From Streptomyces sp. ISL-98 (GTDB lineage Bacteria > Actinomycetota > Actinomycetes > Streptomycetales > Streptomycetaceae): DNA of 64,000 nt. Each line of letters starts with the position of its first letter. Position 1 is the first letter of the stretch. The stretch spans positions 186,001 to 250,000 of the forward strand of contig NZ_JAGGPB010000004.1 of assembly GCF_018614055.1 (NCBI RefSeq), read 5' to 3'. Positions 12,181 to 20,598 of this stretch are shown here, one piece after another. The position numbers and the translations under genes were made by a program. Under the pieces are notes generated by a model. That model saw only the letters and a list, made by a program, of their open reading frames with translations, was not told the origin of the DNA and made no database searches.

Positions 12181-12447
12181 GTGGCGAACATCAAGTCCCA
12201 GATCAAGCGCAACAAGACGAACGAGAAGGCGCGCCTGCGCAACAAGGCCGTCAAGTCTGCGCTCAAGACCTCGATCCGCAAGGCCCGCGAGGCTGTCACT
12301 GCGGGTGACCTCGAGAAGGCCACTGTGGCCGTCCGCGAGGCTTCGCAGAAGCTCGACAAGGCAGTCTCCAAGGGTGTCATCCACAAGAACGCCGCCGCCA
12401 ACAAGAAGTCGGCGCTGGCTCACAAGGTTGCCTCCCTGCAGGGCTGA
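12181..12447 (+). CDS. rpsT: 30S ribosomal protein S20
   Basis: An 88-residue basic protein, [20 protein letters not shown]..., a textbook S20 that binds 16S rRNA in the small subunit. The start is taken as GTG at 12181 because the protein sequence matches the conserved S20 N-terminus from there; an upstream in-frame ATG at 12139 would add 14 unrelated residues. It is followed by a strong bidirectional terminator. Confidence 0.97.
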   Translation: MANIKSQIKRNKTNEKARLRNKAVKSALKTSIRKAREAVTAGDLEKATVAVREASQKLDKAVSKGVIHKNAAANKKSALAHKVASLQG

Positions 12448-12581
12448 GCATTCTCTTGACTGATCGCCGGTAAGGACCAAGCGGGCCCTCTCATCCGCTC
12501 CTGACCGGCACCTCGCGCCGCACGCGGCCTGCGTTCGCCACGCGGGTGCGGCGCACAGAGCAGCTTTCACAGGCTTCACGC

Positions 12582-12629
12582 AAAGGCCCCGGTCTTCCGC
12601 CCTTCCCCAGGACGGTGACCGGGGCCTTT
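12582..12629. terminator. bidirectional terminator between rpsT and holA
   Basis: The stem AAAGGCCCCGGT / ACCGGGGCCTTT (12 bp) separates two convergent genes, ending rpsT on the plus strand and holA on the minus strand. Confidence 0.85.
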
Positions 12630-12640
12630 GTGCTGCCTGC

Positions 12641-13624
12641 TTACCGGTTACGGGCGGCGCGGGCGACCGCGACCACGGCCTTCTCCAGTGCGTACTCCGG
12701 GTCGTCGCCGCCGCCCTTGACGCCCGCGTCGGCCTCGGCGACCGCCCGTAGGGCCAGGGCCACCCCGTCCGGTGTCCAGCCACGCATCTGCTGCCGTACG
12801 CGGTCGATCTTCCACGGCGGCATACCGAGCTCACGCGCGAGATCGGCGGGGCGGCCGCCACGGGCCGACGACAGCTTGCCGATGGCCCGTACGCCCTGGG
12901 CGAGGGCGCTCGTGATCAGGACGGGAGCGACGCCGGTGGACAACGACCAGCGCAGGGCTTCGAGCGCCTCGGCCGCCCGGCCCTCCACCGCGCGGTCGGC
13001 GACCGTAAAGCTGGAGGCTTCTGCGCGGCCCGTGTAGTACCGGCCGACGACGGCCTCGTCGATCGTCCCCTCGACGTCGGCGACGAGCTGCGCGACGGCG
13101 CTGGCCAGCTCGCGCAGGTCACTGCCGATGGAGTCGACCAGGGCCTGGCCCGCCTCGGGGGTCGCGGAGCGGCCGAGGGCGCGGAACTCCGACCGTACGA
13201 ACGACAGGCGCTCGGCGGGTTTGGTGGTCTTGGGACAGGCGACCTCGCGGGCCCCGGCCTTGCGGGCGGCGTCCAGCAGGCCCTTGCCCTTGGCGCCCCC
13301 GGCGTGCACCAGGACGAGCGTGATCTCCTCGGCGGGGGCGTCGAGGTAGGACTTCACGTCCTTGATCGTGTCGGCGGAGAGGTCCTGCGCGTTCCGCACG
13401 ACGACGACCTTGCGCTCGGCGAAGAGCGAGGGGCTGGTCAGCTCGGCGAGGGTGCCGGGCTGGAGCTGGTCGGACGTCAAGTCACGCACATCGGTGTCGG
13501 CGTCGGCGGCGCGGGCAGCCGCCACCACCTGCTGGACGGCGCGGTCGAGCAGCAGGTCCTCCTGCCCCACGGCGAGGGTGACGGGGGCGAGCGGGTCGTC
13601 GGTTGAATTCTTCCTGGTGGCCAT
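12641..13624 (-). CDS. holA: DNA polymerase III subunit delta
   Basis: A 327-residue clamp-loader delta subunit, which opens the beta sliding clamp. The protein starts MATRKNSTDDPLAPVTLAVG at ATG 13624. Family features include QEDLLLDRAVQQVV, FAERKVVVVRNAQDLS, and the C-terminal collar domain region LGMPPWKIDRVRQQMRGWT. In many actinomycetes holA sits directly downstream of comEC and upstream of rpsT in inverted order; here two small host genes and a PPOX gene lie between it and the comEC remnant. Confidence 0.93.
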   Translation of the reverse strand: MATRKNSTDDPLAPVTLAVGQEDLLLDRAVQQVVAAARAADADTDVRDLTSDQLQPGTLAELTSPSLFAERKVVVVRNAQDLSADTIKDVKSYLDAPAEEITLVLVHAGGAKGKGLLDAARKAGAREVACPKTTKPAERLSFVRSEFRALGRSATPEAGQALVDSIGSDLRELASAVAQLVADVEGTIDEAVVGRYYTGRAEASSFTVADRAVEGRAAEALEALRWSLSTGVAPVLITSALAQGVRAIGKLSSARGGRPADLARELGMPPWKIDRVRQQMRGWTPDGVALALRAVAEADAGVKGGGDDPEYALEKAVVAVARAARNR

Positions 13625-13681
13625 CGCGTTCCAGCATCCCATGTGCCACCGACAGTCCCGAACCTGTTGGAGAATGGGCAG

Positions 13682-13933
13682 GTGAGCGATGTGAGACACG
13701 TGCTGGTACTGCCCGACCGGGACGCCGCCGAGGAGGTGGCCCTGGAGCTCGGCGAGCGCTTCGGGATCGTTGAGGAGCCCCAGCTGATACGGGACGCGCT
13801 GGCCGGCGAGGACGATGCCGAGGACGTGCAGTGGCTGGTCGTGGTGGAGGACCCGGACGGGCGTCTCGACACGGCGGCGCTGCACGCGTTCGCAGCGGAG
13901 TACGAGGGCTGGCTGGAGGGCCCGGCCACCTGA
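13682..13933 (+). CDS. conserved hypothetical protein
   Basis: An 83-residue acidic protein (VSDVRHVLVLPDRDAAEEVALELGERFG..., ending AFAAEYEGWLEGPAT). GTG at 13682 is preferred because GGAG lies about nine bases upstream; an in-frame ATG at 13643 would overlap the holA start region. The repeated beta-strand/helix pattern and length suggest a small ferredoxin-like fold, which is inference. It is divergent from holA and convergent with the N-acetyltransferase. I do not recognise a function. Confidence 0.6.
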   Translation: MSDVRHVLVLPDRDAAEEVALELGERFGIVEEPQLIRDALAGEDDAEDVQWLVVVEDPDGRLDTAALHAFAAEYEGWLEGPAT

Positions 13934-13951
13934 ACGGACGAACCCCCGCAC

Positions 13952-14788
13952 TCAAATACTTCCGCTTCCTCGACGTCCGGTTCCTCGACGTCCGGTTCCT
14001 CGCAGCGCGGGTACGCGGTCGAGGGTGATCCCGAAGTGGTCGCGGTAGGCGGCGAGGACCGCGTGGTCGGTGGCCAGAGGCTGCTCACTGCGCTCGCCGT
14101 CCACCGTGGTCACGAGCTTGCGGCCGCTGAGGGTGATCCGGCCGCGGCCGTCTTCGGTGAGACGCGAGCAGACGAGGGACTGCGTGAAGTGGGAGGCGGG
14201 CGAGGTCCGGTGCCACCAGGCGGCGGCCTCGAAGTCGGAAAGAGCGCGCGGGCGCGGGTCGAGGCGGTATTGCGGCTTGCCGTCCCGCAGTACGTCGAGG
14301 TCGCCGTCGGGCCCGTCGACGATGCGGAACGTACCGCCGGGGTCCTGCTGGTCGCCGCGCTCGTCGAGGGCGAGGGGGAAGTGGCTGTGATCGCCGAATC
14401 CGACGTCGGCGAGCCAGGCCCCTGCGTCGCCGGTCTCGCCGCTCTCCACCCGGAGCGCGAGATGGTCGTACGGAATGCCGAGCTGCCCGTCGGCACCGAA
14501 GACGCGGGCCTGGAGCAGGGTCACACGGAAGCCCAGGGCGCTGAGCAACGCGGCGAAGGCGCCGTTCAGTTCGTAGCAGAAGCCGCCGCGACGGCCCGTC
14601 ACCACCTTGTCGAACAGTGCCTTGTCGGCAAGCACGATGTCCTCGCCGAGGTGGATCGAGAGGTTCTCGAAGGGGACGGTACGCAAGTGCCGCAGATGCA
14701 GGTCGCGCAGGGCCTCGGCACCGGGACGGGCGGGGCGCGCGGCTCCGATGCGGCGGAGGTGGGCGGCGGTCCGCCAGGGCTCTTCCAT
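13952..14788 (-). CDS. arylamine N-acetyltransferase
   Basis: A 278-residue enzyme transferring acetyl from acetyl-CoA to arylamines or hydrazines. The Cys-His-Asp triad is visible: Cys in GRRGGFCYELN, His in GIPYDHLALRV, Asp in AWLADVGFGDH. The N-terminal PFENLSIHLGE is also a NAT hallmark. The extreme C-terminus is built from tandem DNA repeats giving GTGRRGTGRRGSGSI, which is not part of the catalytic fold. It is convergent with the small gene at 13682 and divergent from the PPOX gene. Confidence 0.93.
   Translation of the reverse strand: MEEPWRTAAHLRRIGAARPARPGAEALRDLHLRHLRTVPFENLSIHLGEDIVLADKALFDKVVTGRRGGFCYELNGAFAALLSALGFRVTLLQARVFGADGQLGIPYDHLALRVESGETGDAGAWLADVGFGDHSHFPLALDERGDQQDPGGTFRIVDGPDGDLDVLRDGKPQYRLDPRPRALSDFEAAAWWHRTSPASHFTQSLVCSRLTEDGRGRITLSGRKLVTTVDGERSEQPLATDHAVLAAYRDHFGITLDRVPALRGTGRRGTGRRGSGSI
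13966..14000. repeat. 15-bp tandem repeat at the end of the NAT gene
   Basis: TTCCTCGACGTCCGG is repeated twice in tandem plus a third partial copy (TTCCT). It encodes the repeated Arg-Gly-rich tail of the acetyltransferase and is a likely length-variable microsatellite. Confidence 0.85.
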
Positions 14789-14887
14789 GACCGAATTCTC
14801 GCCCGGGGGTTGGCCGTACCGCCATGGCCATTGGTCCTAGGACCGTTGGCCGAGGCACGCGTCGCGGGACGTCGCTAGCGTGCGGGC

Positions 14888-15346
14888 ATGACGACATGGG
14901 AACCGGCGCGCAGCCTTGAACAGCGGAAACAGGACGTACTCGACCGGCTGGAGAAGGACGAGGACGTCTGGGTCGCCACGGCTTCGCCGGACGGCGAGCC
15001 CTGCCTCGTACCCCTGTCATTCGTCTGGGACAGGAACACACTGCTGATGTGCACCCGGCGGACCAACCCGACGGCCCGAAACCTGACACCCGCCGGAGAG
15101 ATACGGCTGACGCTCGGCCACACCAGGGATGTGGTGCACATCGAGGGCTCCGCCGAGCCGGTGGAAGGACGGGACCTCGCGACGGAGTCGGCCGACGCGT
15201 TCGCGGCAAAGCTCGGCGGCTGGGATCCCCGCAACGGGAAGTCCTGGGTCTACCTGCGTGTCACACCGAGGGTGGTAAAGGCCTGGCGGGAGGAGAACGA
15301 GCTGCCCGACCGGGAGTTGATGCGGGCCGGCGAATGGCTCGTCTGA
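14888..15346 (+). CDS. pyridoxamine 5'-phosphate oxidase-family (PPOX-class) protein
   Basis: A 152-residue split-barrel flavin- or F420-binding protein. It reads MTTWEPARSLEQRKQDVLDRL, then DVWVATASPDGEPCLVPLSFVWD and PTARNLTPAGEIRLTLGHTRDVVHIEG, the usual strand pattern of PPOX-class F420-dependent enzymes. The cofactor cannot be decided from sequence alone. It stands alone between the divergent NAT gene and the convergent comEC remnant. Confidence 0.85.
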   Translation: MTTWEPARSLEQRKQDVLDRLEKDEDVWVATASPDGEPCLVPLSFVWDRNTLLMCTRRTNPTARNLTPAGEIRLTLGHTRDVVHIEGSAEPVEGRDLATESADAFAAKLGGWDPRNGKSWVYLRVTPRVVKAWREENELPDRELMRAGEWLV

Positions 15347-15440
15347 GGACGGCTCCTGCGGCTTCCCCGGCACGAGCGATCTCACCCACCTGACCGCAAC
15401 GACGAACGGCGGTGGCCGTCGCGGCCCGTCACCACGTCAG

Positions 15441-16181
15441 TTACGGCCCCAAGGGCACTGCGCGCAGGCCGGGGCCGGACCCGGTCACCGCGATTGAGCC
15501 GTCCGTGTCCGTACGCAGCACCGTGGCGCCCCCGGCGCGTAACGCGGCGAGTGTCCGGGGCGAGGGGTGGCCGTATGGGTTGTCGTGGCCGCAGGAGATC
15601 AGTGCCAGGCGGGGGCGGGTGCGGGCGAGGAGGGCGGTGTCCTGGTAGGCCGAGCCGTGGTGGGCGACCTTGAGTACGTCCACCGGCGGGAGTGCCGGGT
15701 GGGCTCTCAACAGTGCCTGCTGCGCCGGTGGTTCCAGGTCGCCGGGGAGCAGCAGGGTGAGGTCGCCCGAGCGGACGAGGAGCGTGACGCTGGCGTCGTT
15801 CGCCTCTTCGGGTGTCGGGATCGGGAGGGGCGGCGGCCACAGTGCCCGCCACGAGAGTGGTCCGATGCGGCGCCGCTCGCCCGGTGCCGTCCTGAGAACG
15901 GGCACCCGGGCTGCGGCCGCTGTGCGCCGTACGAACGCGCTCTGGTCCCGGGGTTCTTGGAGCGTCGTCGTCCGGATCTCCCCCACCGCCCGGCCTCGCA
16001 GCACGCCCGGAAGCCCCGCCACATGGTCGGCGTGGAAGTGCGTCAGGAGGATGAGCGGGACGCGGGTGACGCCGAGCGTGCGCAGGCAGCGGTCGACGGG
16101 CTTGGGGTCCGGGCCCGCGTCCACGACCACGGCCGTTCCTTCGCCCGCAGCGAGGACGGAGGCGTCGCCCTGCCCGATGTC
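15441..16181 (-). pseudogene. comEC: comEC fragment, C-terminal metallo-beta-lactamase domain
   Basis: This is the 3' part of comEC/rec2, whose product forms the inner-membrane DNA uptake channel. Reading into the element boundary gives DIGQGDASVLAAGEGTAVVVDAGPDP, then LILLTHFHADHVAGLPG (zinc motif), LLPGDLEPP and VLKVAHHGSAYQD, the classic ComEC C-terminal domain. The upstream part of the motif (AMC) is found 6 kb away at 22.2 kb, so the gene is split by the recombinase-trio element exactly between these codons. The nearest usable start (GTG at 16130) would give a truncated orphan domain lacking all membrane segments. Confidence 0.9.
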
Positions 16182-16206
16182 TTCCCTGTCAAGTTCTGCG
16201 TGTTGA
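16175..16206. repeat. left end of recombinase-trio element (half target site plus terminal inverted repeat)
   Basis: The host half-site CGATGT (16175-16180) is followed by CTTCCCT-N10-GCGTGTTGA. The same CTTCCCT...GCGTGTTGA pair appears inverted at the right end (22193-22217), so these are the element's terminal repeats. Confidence 0.8.
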
Positions 16207-16313
16207 GTTTCGTCCGTCGTGAGCCTTGCCCGACGAGCTGCTCGTTCCGGTGGTCCCGGTGGTCATCTGCGCCCCCGGGACCGACTGCCCTCAGTCAGTT
16301 GATGTCGTCCAGC

Positions 16314-16736
16314 TCATGGTGTCCGACTGGGATGTGGCTGAGTCGGTAGTGCTCTGACTCGCGGATCAGGCTGGGCCAATGCATTCCGCAGCTGCCGGTT
16401 CTCCGAAGTGAGCTGGTTGACGGCCCGGACGAGATGTTCGACATCGGTCCGGAGTTGGCTCAACTCCTTGGCATCTTCCTGACGAAGCTCCTTCAATTTC
16501 ACGATCTGCTTTCGCAGGCGAACTTCAGAGTCCGGTATCTGGCCTCGCGTTTTGACCTCCGCATAGAAGTCATTCTTGAGATCCAGGTGGCGCTGGGTGA
16601 GTGCGTTGCGTGGGACGCCGGCTTCCTGAGCGAGGGCAACGATCGTCAACGCTCCGTTGGAGTGCTGCGGGGTGCCCTTAAAGATGCGGTCCATGGCCGC
16701 GCGGATGCGATCGCGTTCGTCGTGTGCAGGGCTCAT
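16314..16736 (-). CDS. DUF6262 / GinD-like accessory protein of the recombinase trio
   Basis: A 140-residue protein, fourth gene of the trio operon, overlapping the preceding recombinase by ATGA. The N-terminal half (HSNGALTIVALAQEAGVPRN then TQRHLDLKNDFY) looks like a helix-turn-helix, and the C-terminal half is a coiled coil (VRLRKQIVKLKELRQEDAKE, then LSQLRTDVEHLVRAVNQLTS). This architecture matches the small fourth protein of GInt elements and TnpC of Tn554, which helps or orients integration. It should be required for transposition, by analogy. Confidence 0.75.
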   Translation of the reverse strand: MSPAHDERDRIRAAMDRIFKGTPQHSNGALTIVALAQEAGVPRNALTQRHLDLKNDFYAEVKTRGQIPDSEVRLRKQIVKLKELRQEDAKELSQLRTDVEHLVRAVNQLTSENRQLRNALAQPDPRVRALPTQPHPSRTP

Positions 16737-18841
16737 GCGGCGCCGTCCTGGAGAGTGATTCGGGTGCGGTGGTGAACATCGGCGAGGTCGCGCAGGCGGC
16801 TGGCGTTGCGACGAAGGCGGTCACCGAGTGGGCCGGGGACGTGAGCCGCCTGCTTCTCGAGGTAGTCAGCTCGGTCCAGGATCTTGGTGATGTGCTGGTC
16901 GGTGCGGGCGATGTTTCCGCAGGTGGATACGCATCGATCGAGGCTGGGGGTGTCCTTGACGCCGCGATGACACAGGGCCTTGTCACGCTTGTAGACACAC
17001 ATCAGCAAGGTGTTGGGGTTGTCGTAGACGGCCAGCTCGGGGTTGGCAAGGATCTGGCGGGCCTGGCGGATGTTGATGACCGTTCCCTCGTATTGGGCTG
17101 CGGTGGCTGCGGCCTTGATGGCTCGCCGGGCGGCCGGTCCGGAGATCCCGATCCCGTCTTCGAGGTCGTCGTGCAGGTCGGCGACGGTGTCGATGGTTGC
17201 TCGGGCGGTTTCGACGTCGAGGAGTTCGTGGATGCCGTCGCGGCTGCGGGAGGCATATCCGACGGATACGGAAGTTCGCAGATGGCCATACTGAACGGCC
17301 AGGGCGACCAGGCCGCCGGGGCGGCGGGCGATGTGCCAGGCGAGACTGCGACGGAATCGCTCGGTGCCGATCGCGCCGTGCGGGTCCGGCGGTATGACCT
17401 CGCTGATCAGACCGTGACTTGTCGCCTCCTCGTTGGCCCAGGAGACGAAGTCCTCCACCCGGTCCGCCATCGTCTGGACGGTCAGTGCTCCGGTGCCAGC
17501 ACGGGTGCCGCGTAGGTCGTGCGCATGGTGATCGAACAGCAGCGCCCCGTCCGGGACGAAGCGCTCCAGGACACGGATCGCGTTCACCACCGGGGCGATG
17601 GCCACCCAGGGAACGTCGCGGAGTTCGCCCTCGGATCGGTGGTTGCCGTCCTCGTCGCGGGCAGTCTTGTAAACAGTGCTCGTGATCAAGTGCCGTCCCG
17701 GCTGCCCTTGCTCGTCGGGCTCGGGGTCAGGACAGCATCCACTGCGCAGGCCGACCACCTCACCGGGGCGCATTCCGGTCAAGTAGGCGATGACGATGAA
17801 GCAGGCTGATCCCAACTGCCGCATCAGGTAGGCGCCTTCGCTGTAGTCGAGGGCCTCTCGCCAGGTGATGCCGGCCAGCATTCCGGTGACCGGGATGCTG
17901 AGAGGGCAGGGACCCGGTTTCTGCCGGGCTGCCTGCCGCCAGCCCAGGCGTCTGGCGGTGTTGTCGACCTGGTTCCGTGACGCGCCAGTCATCGCCGCGA
18001 TGTAGGTGCCGGCGAGCGCTGTCTCGCCGTACCAATCCGTGGTCGGGATGGGCAGGTCCCCGGCGATCAGCGGCTCCATGAAGGACTTGAGCGAGGCCAG
18101 AGAAGCGGGGGTGGTCTGGTTGGCCAGGGCAACCGCGTGGAGGCGATTCCGCTCGGCCCAGGCGGCGAGGATGTCGTCGTTGAAGTCCTCGACCATACGG
18201 ATCGCCCAGATCAGCAGGGGGCCCATGGTCTGTTCGGCGATTGCCTCGGTTTCGTTCTCCCCGCCCGAAGTGGCCGGCGGTAGATAGTCGTCCACTCCTT
18301 CGGTCTCCCAGGGCGGGCAGCCGACCTCGCTGGGCAGGGCGCTGAGCTGGTCAAAGGCCCACAGCCGGGTCAGGGACGACAGCATGATGTGCACCGTGCT
18401 GCGGGCGGCCCCGCTGTCACGCAGATGATGGCCGTACTCACGCAGCACCTCCGTGGTGCAGGAACGGAGCTCGGTGGTGCCGCGTTCGGTGAGCCACTCG
18501 GCCAGGCGGGCCCAGATTCCGACGGTCTTGCAGGTCGTCGCTGGGCTCTGCCGCGACCTCCAGGACGGACCGCGTTCACGCAGGAACACGGACGTCAACT
18601 CCCGGTTGATCAGCGTCCAGGCCAGCAGGCGCATTTCCTCCCGGAAAGCGGCAGGAAACGGGTCCCAGTGGATCGTGCTGTGGGTGACGCCCGGATTGCC
18701 GTTCATGGGAAGCAGCGGCCAGGACGGGGCCGAAAAGCAAGCGATCGGTCCTGTGTAGCCGTCAATGATCCGGTGAGCCGGGATGACAGGGGTGGCCGGT
18801 CCGGGGACGGCAAGAAGTTGAAGGGTTGCGGTTGCCGTCAC
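16733..18841 (-). CDS. tyrosine recombinase, third of trio
   Basis: A 702-residue site-specific recombinase. Catalytic-domain residues are visible: Arg in YLTGMRPGEVVGL, the H-x-x-R motif in WHIARRPGG, GH in QYGHLRTSVSVGY with the candidate nucleophilic Tyr. A Cys-rich tail (MCVYKRDKALCHRG...CVSTCGN) is typical of the large recombinase of such trios and may bind zinc. It overlaps both neighbours by 4 bases. In Tn554-like systems two or more recombinases cooperate in strand exchange at the target. Confidence 0.85.
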   Translation of the reverse strand: MTATATLQLLAVPGPATPVIPAHRIIDGYTGPIACFSAPSWPLLPMNGNPGVTHSTIHWDPFPAAFREEMRLLAWTLINRELTSVFLRERGPSWRSRQSPATTCKTVGIWARLAEWLTERGTTELRSCTTEVLREYGHHLRDSGAARSTVHIMLSSLTRLWAFDQLSALPSEVGCPPWETEGVDDYLPPATSGGENETEAIAEQTMGPLLIWAIRMVEDFNDDILAAWAERNRLHAVALANQTTPASLASLKSFMEPLIAGDLPIPTTDWYGETALAGTYIAAMTGASRNQVDNTARRLGWRQAARQKPGPCPLSIPVTGMLAGITWREALDYSEGAYLMRQLGSACFIVIAYLTGMRPGEVVGLRSGCCPDPEPDEQGQPGRHLITSTVYKTARDEDGNHRSEGELRDVPWVAIAPVVNAIRVLERFVPDGALLFDHHAHDLRGTRAGTGALTVQTMADRVEDFVSWANEEATSHGLISEVIPPDPHGAIGTERFRRSLAWHIARRPGGLVALAVQYGHLRTSVSVGYASRSRDGIHELLDVETARATIDTVADLHDDLEDGIGISGPAARRAIKAAATAAQYEGTVINIRQARQILANPELAVYDNPNTLLMCVYKRDKALCHRGVKDTPSLDRCVSTCGNIARTDQHITKILDRADYLEKQAAHVPGPLGDRLRRNASRLRDLADVHHRTRITLQDGAA

Positions 18842-20598
18842 TGGTCGAAGTCTCCGTTGAGCAGGTAGCTGATGATTTCGCGGTCGGCTTCAGTGACCTC
18901 GGCCAGTGCCTGGGTCCAGACGGCGGCGCCGAGGAGACGCTCACTCTTGAGGTGTTCCAGGCGGGCGTATGCGTCGGCCCAGTCGGTCTGCCACTGGCCG
19001 GGGTCCATGACGGATCGCAAGTTGTCCAGGGCATGGTGAAGATGCGCGAGCCGACTGTGATGGACGGGGTGAACGCGGGCGTTCGGGCAGGCCAGACACA
19101 TGAGGAACGAAGCGCCGCAGCCCCCGTCGGGGCTGGGGAACGGGCTGTTCTCGTAGTCGTGGCAGTCGGCGGTGGCCGTCGGCTGGTCTGCCGGATCGGC
19201 CGTCTCGCGTAGTTCGGCGCCGAACACCACCTCGCGGGCCTTGGCCACGACCGCCTCAGCCGCCGCGGCGATCACTGGGACCGCTGCCTCCTGGGCCCGG
19301 TGGTCGGTCAGGACGTAGGTGCTGTCATGCGTGCCCTGGCTGTTCTGGCCGGGCTCCCGGCGGTGCACCACGTTCACCGTCCGACGTCCCCTGCGGAACG
19401 GTGAGGACGCGAACTCCGCGTCCGCGGCCCAGCTTTTTGCGGAAGATCCGGAGATTCCGAACCGGAAAGGGCCGACGCCGGCTCCCTTCTTCTGGTCCGC
19501 CGGAGCATCGGCCGCCGGGAGTTTGCCCGTGCGCCAGACCACCAGGCGGTCCGTGCCGGGGCTGAGGTCGTGGACGGCTGCCCGTGCGAACACGGTGGCC
19601 TCCAGGGCCTGAGTGATCAGTCGTCCCGGGGTGCCGGCCCCGTCATCGGTCAGGTTTCGGGTCTCGAAGTACCGTCCGGTGCCCCTCTTGTGCTTCTCGA
19701 GTTCGACCCGGTAGATCCGCTTGCCATCCTGACCAGCATCCGGCGTCGCCCGCGGCACCGCGAGACGGTTGATCACCGACAGATTCCACCCGTGCTCGGC
19801 CAGCAGCAACACTCCCAGTGCGACCGCTTCCATGCGGGTCAGGAACAGCCGCTGCCAGGTGTTCTCCGGTCTCTCTCCGCCCAGCACCCTGATGTAGCGG
19901 TGAATGATCCTGGTGGAGGCGTTCGCCCTGGTGTAGTAGGGGACCGTGCCGGTGCGGGCGAGATGGTCGAGTGCCTCGCCCAGCAGCCAGTCGTCGCCAC
20001 CTTGAGGGAAGGTTCCCGCCCGCCAGTCGGCCAGGTGCCGAGCGTTCTCCGTGATCCTCAGATGCGCGGTCCGGAACATTCGCCGTGCCGCAGAAGAGAT
20101 CGCGTCGAACTCGCCGTCCTCGAAGGAGGTCTCCGTCACCTCCGGCTGGGGTATTCGCTTGGAAAGAGCTTCGCGTGCCCCCGCCGTCAGCCGGGGCTCA
20201 TCCAGCAGCAGACCTCTCACGGCGGTGAGTTCCTTGTAGCCGATCATCTGCGTGTTCCTGCGGCTGAGCTTCCACTCCTTCCAAAGTCCCGCGGTCAGGT
20301 CCTCGACGTCCGCTGGTGGGTTCTCGAGCGTGGACAAGTGCGCGGTGAAAGTCTCCAGATGAACCCACACGTGTCTGCTACTGAAGTGAGAGGTCCACCG
20401 GCTTGGAACGCAACGGGCAGCGAACAAGCTGGCCAGCGACCGCCGCATCGGATCGGGGACCGGCAAGGTCCGGAAGTCATAGACCGCAACGTTCCCCTCG
20501 TCGTCACGATGGTCGACGACCATCCCGTCGGATACGAGAACAGGCGGCTTTCGCTGGGGAGTTGTCGGCAGTGACGCTGAGCGTCCGCGCCGGCTCAT
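18838..20598 (-). CDS. tyrosine recombinase-like protein, second of trio
   Basis: A 586-residue protein lying between two clear tyrosine recombinases in an ATGA-linked operon. The catalytic tetrad is not obvious: the C-terminal region reads RTVNVVHRREPGQNSQGTHD then STYVLTD, where H and Y could be the last catalytic residues, but a clean H-x-x-R box is not visible. A Cys/His cluster (CHDYENSPF...CGASFLMCLACPNARVH) near 480-530 may bind zinc. The middle recombinase of trio elements is usually the most diverged, so the assignment rests partly on context. Confidence 0.75.
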   Translation of the reverse strand: MSRRGRSASLPTTPQRKPPVLVSDGMVVDHRDDEGNVAVYDFRTLPVPDPMRRSLASLFAARCVPSRWTSHFSSRHVWVHLETFTAHLSTLENPPADVEDLTAGLWKEWKLSRRNTQMIGYKELTAVRGLLLDEPRLTAGAREALSKRIPQPEVTETSFEDGEFDAISSAARRMFRTAHLRITENARHLADWRAGTFPQGGDDWLLGEALDHLARTGTVPYYTRANASTRIIHRYIRVLGGERPENTWQRLFLTRMEAVALGVLLLAEHGWNLSVINRLAVPRATPDAGQDGKRIYRVELEKHKRGTGRYFETRNLTDDGAGTPGRLITQALEATVFARAAVHDLSPGTDRLVVWRTGKLPAADAPADQKKGAGVGPFRFGISGSSAKSWAADAEFASSPFRRGRRTVNVVHRREPGQNSQGTHDSTYVLTDHRAQEAAVPVIAAAAEAVVAKAREVVFGAELRETADPADQPTATADCHDYENSPFPSPDGGCGASFLMCLACPNARVHPVHHSRLAHLHHALDNLRSVMDPGQWQTDWADAYARLEHLKSERLLGAAVWTQALAEVTEADREIISYLLNGDFDQ

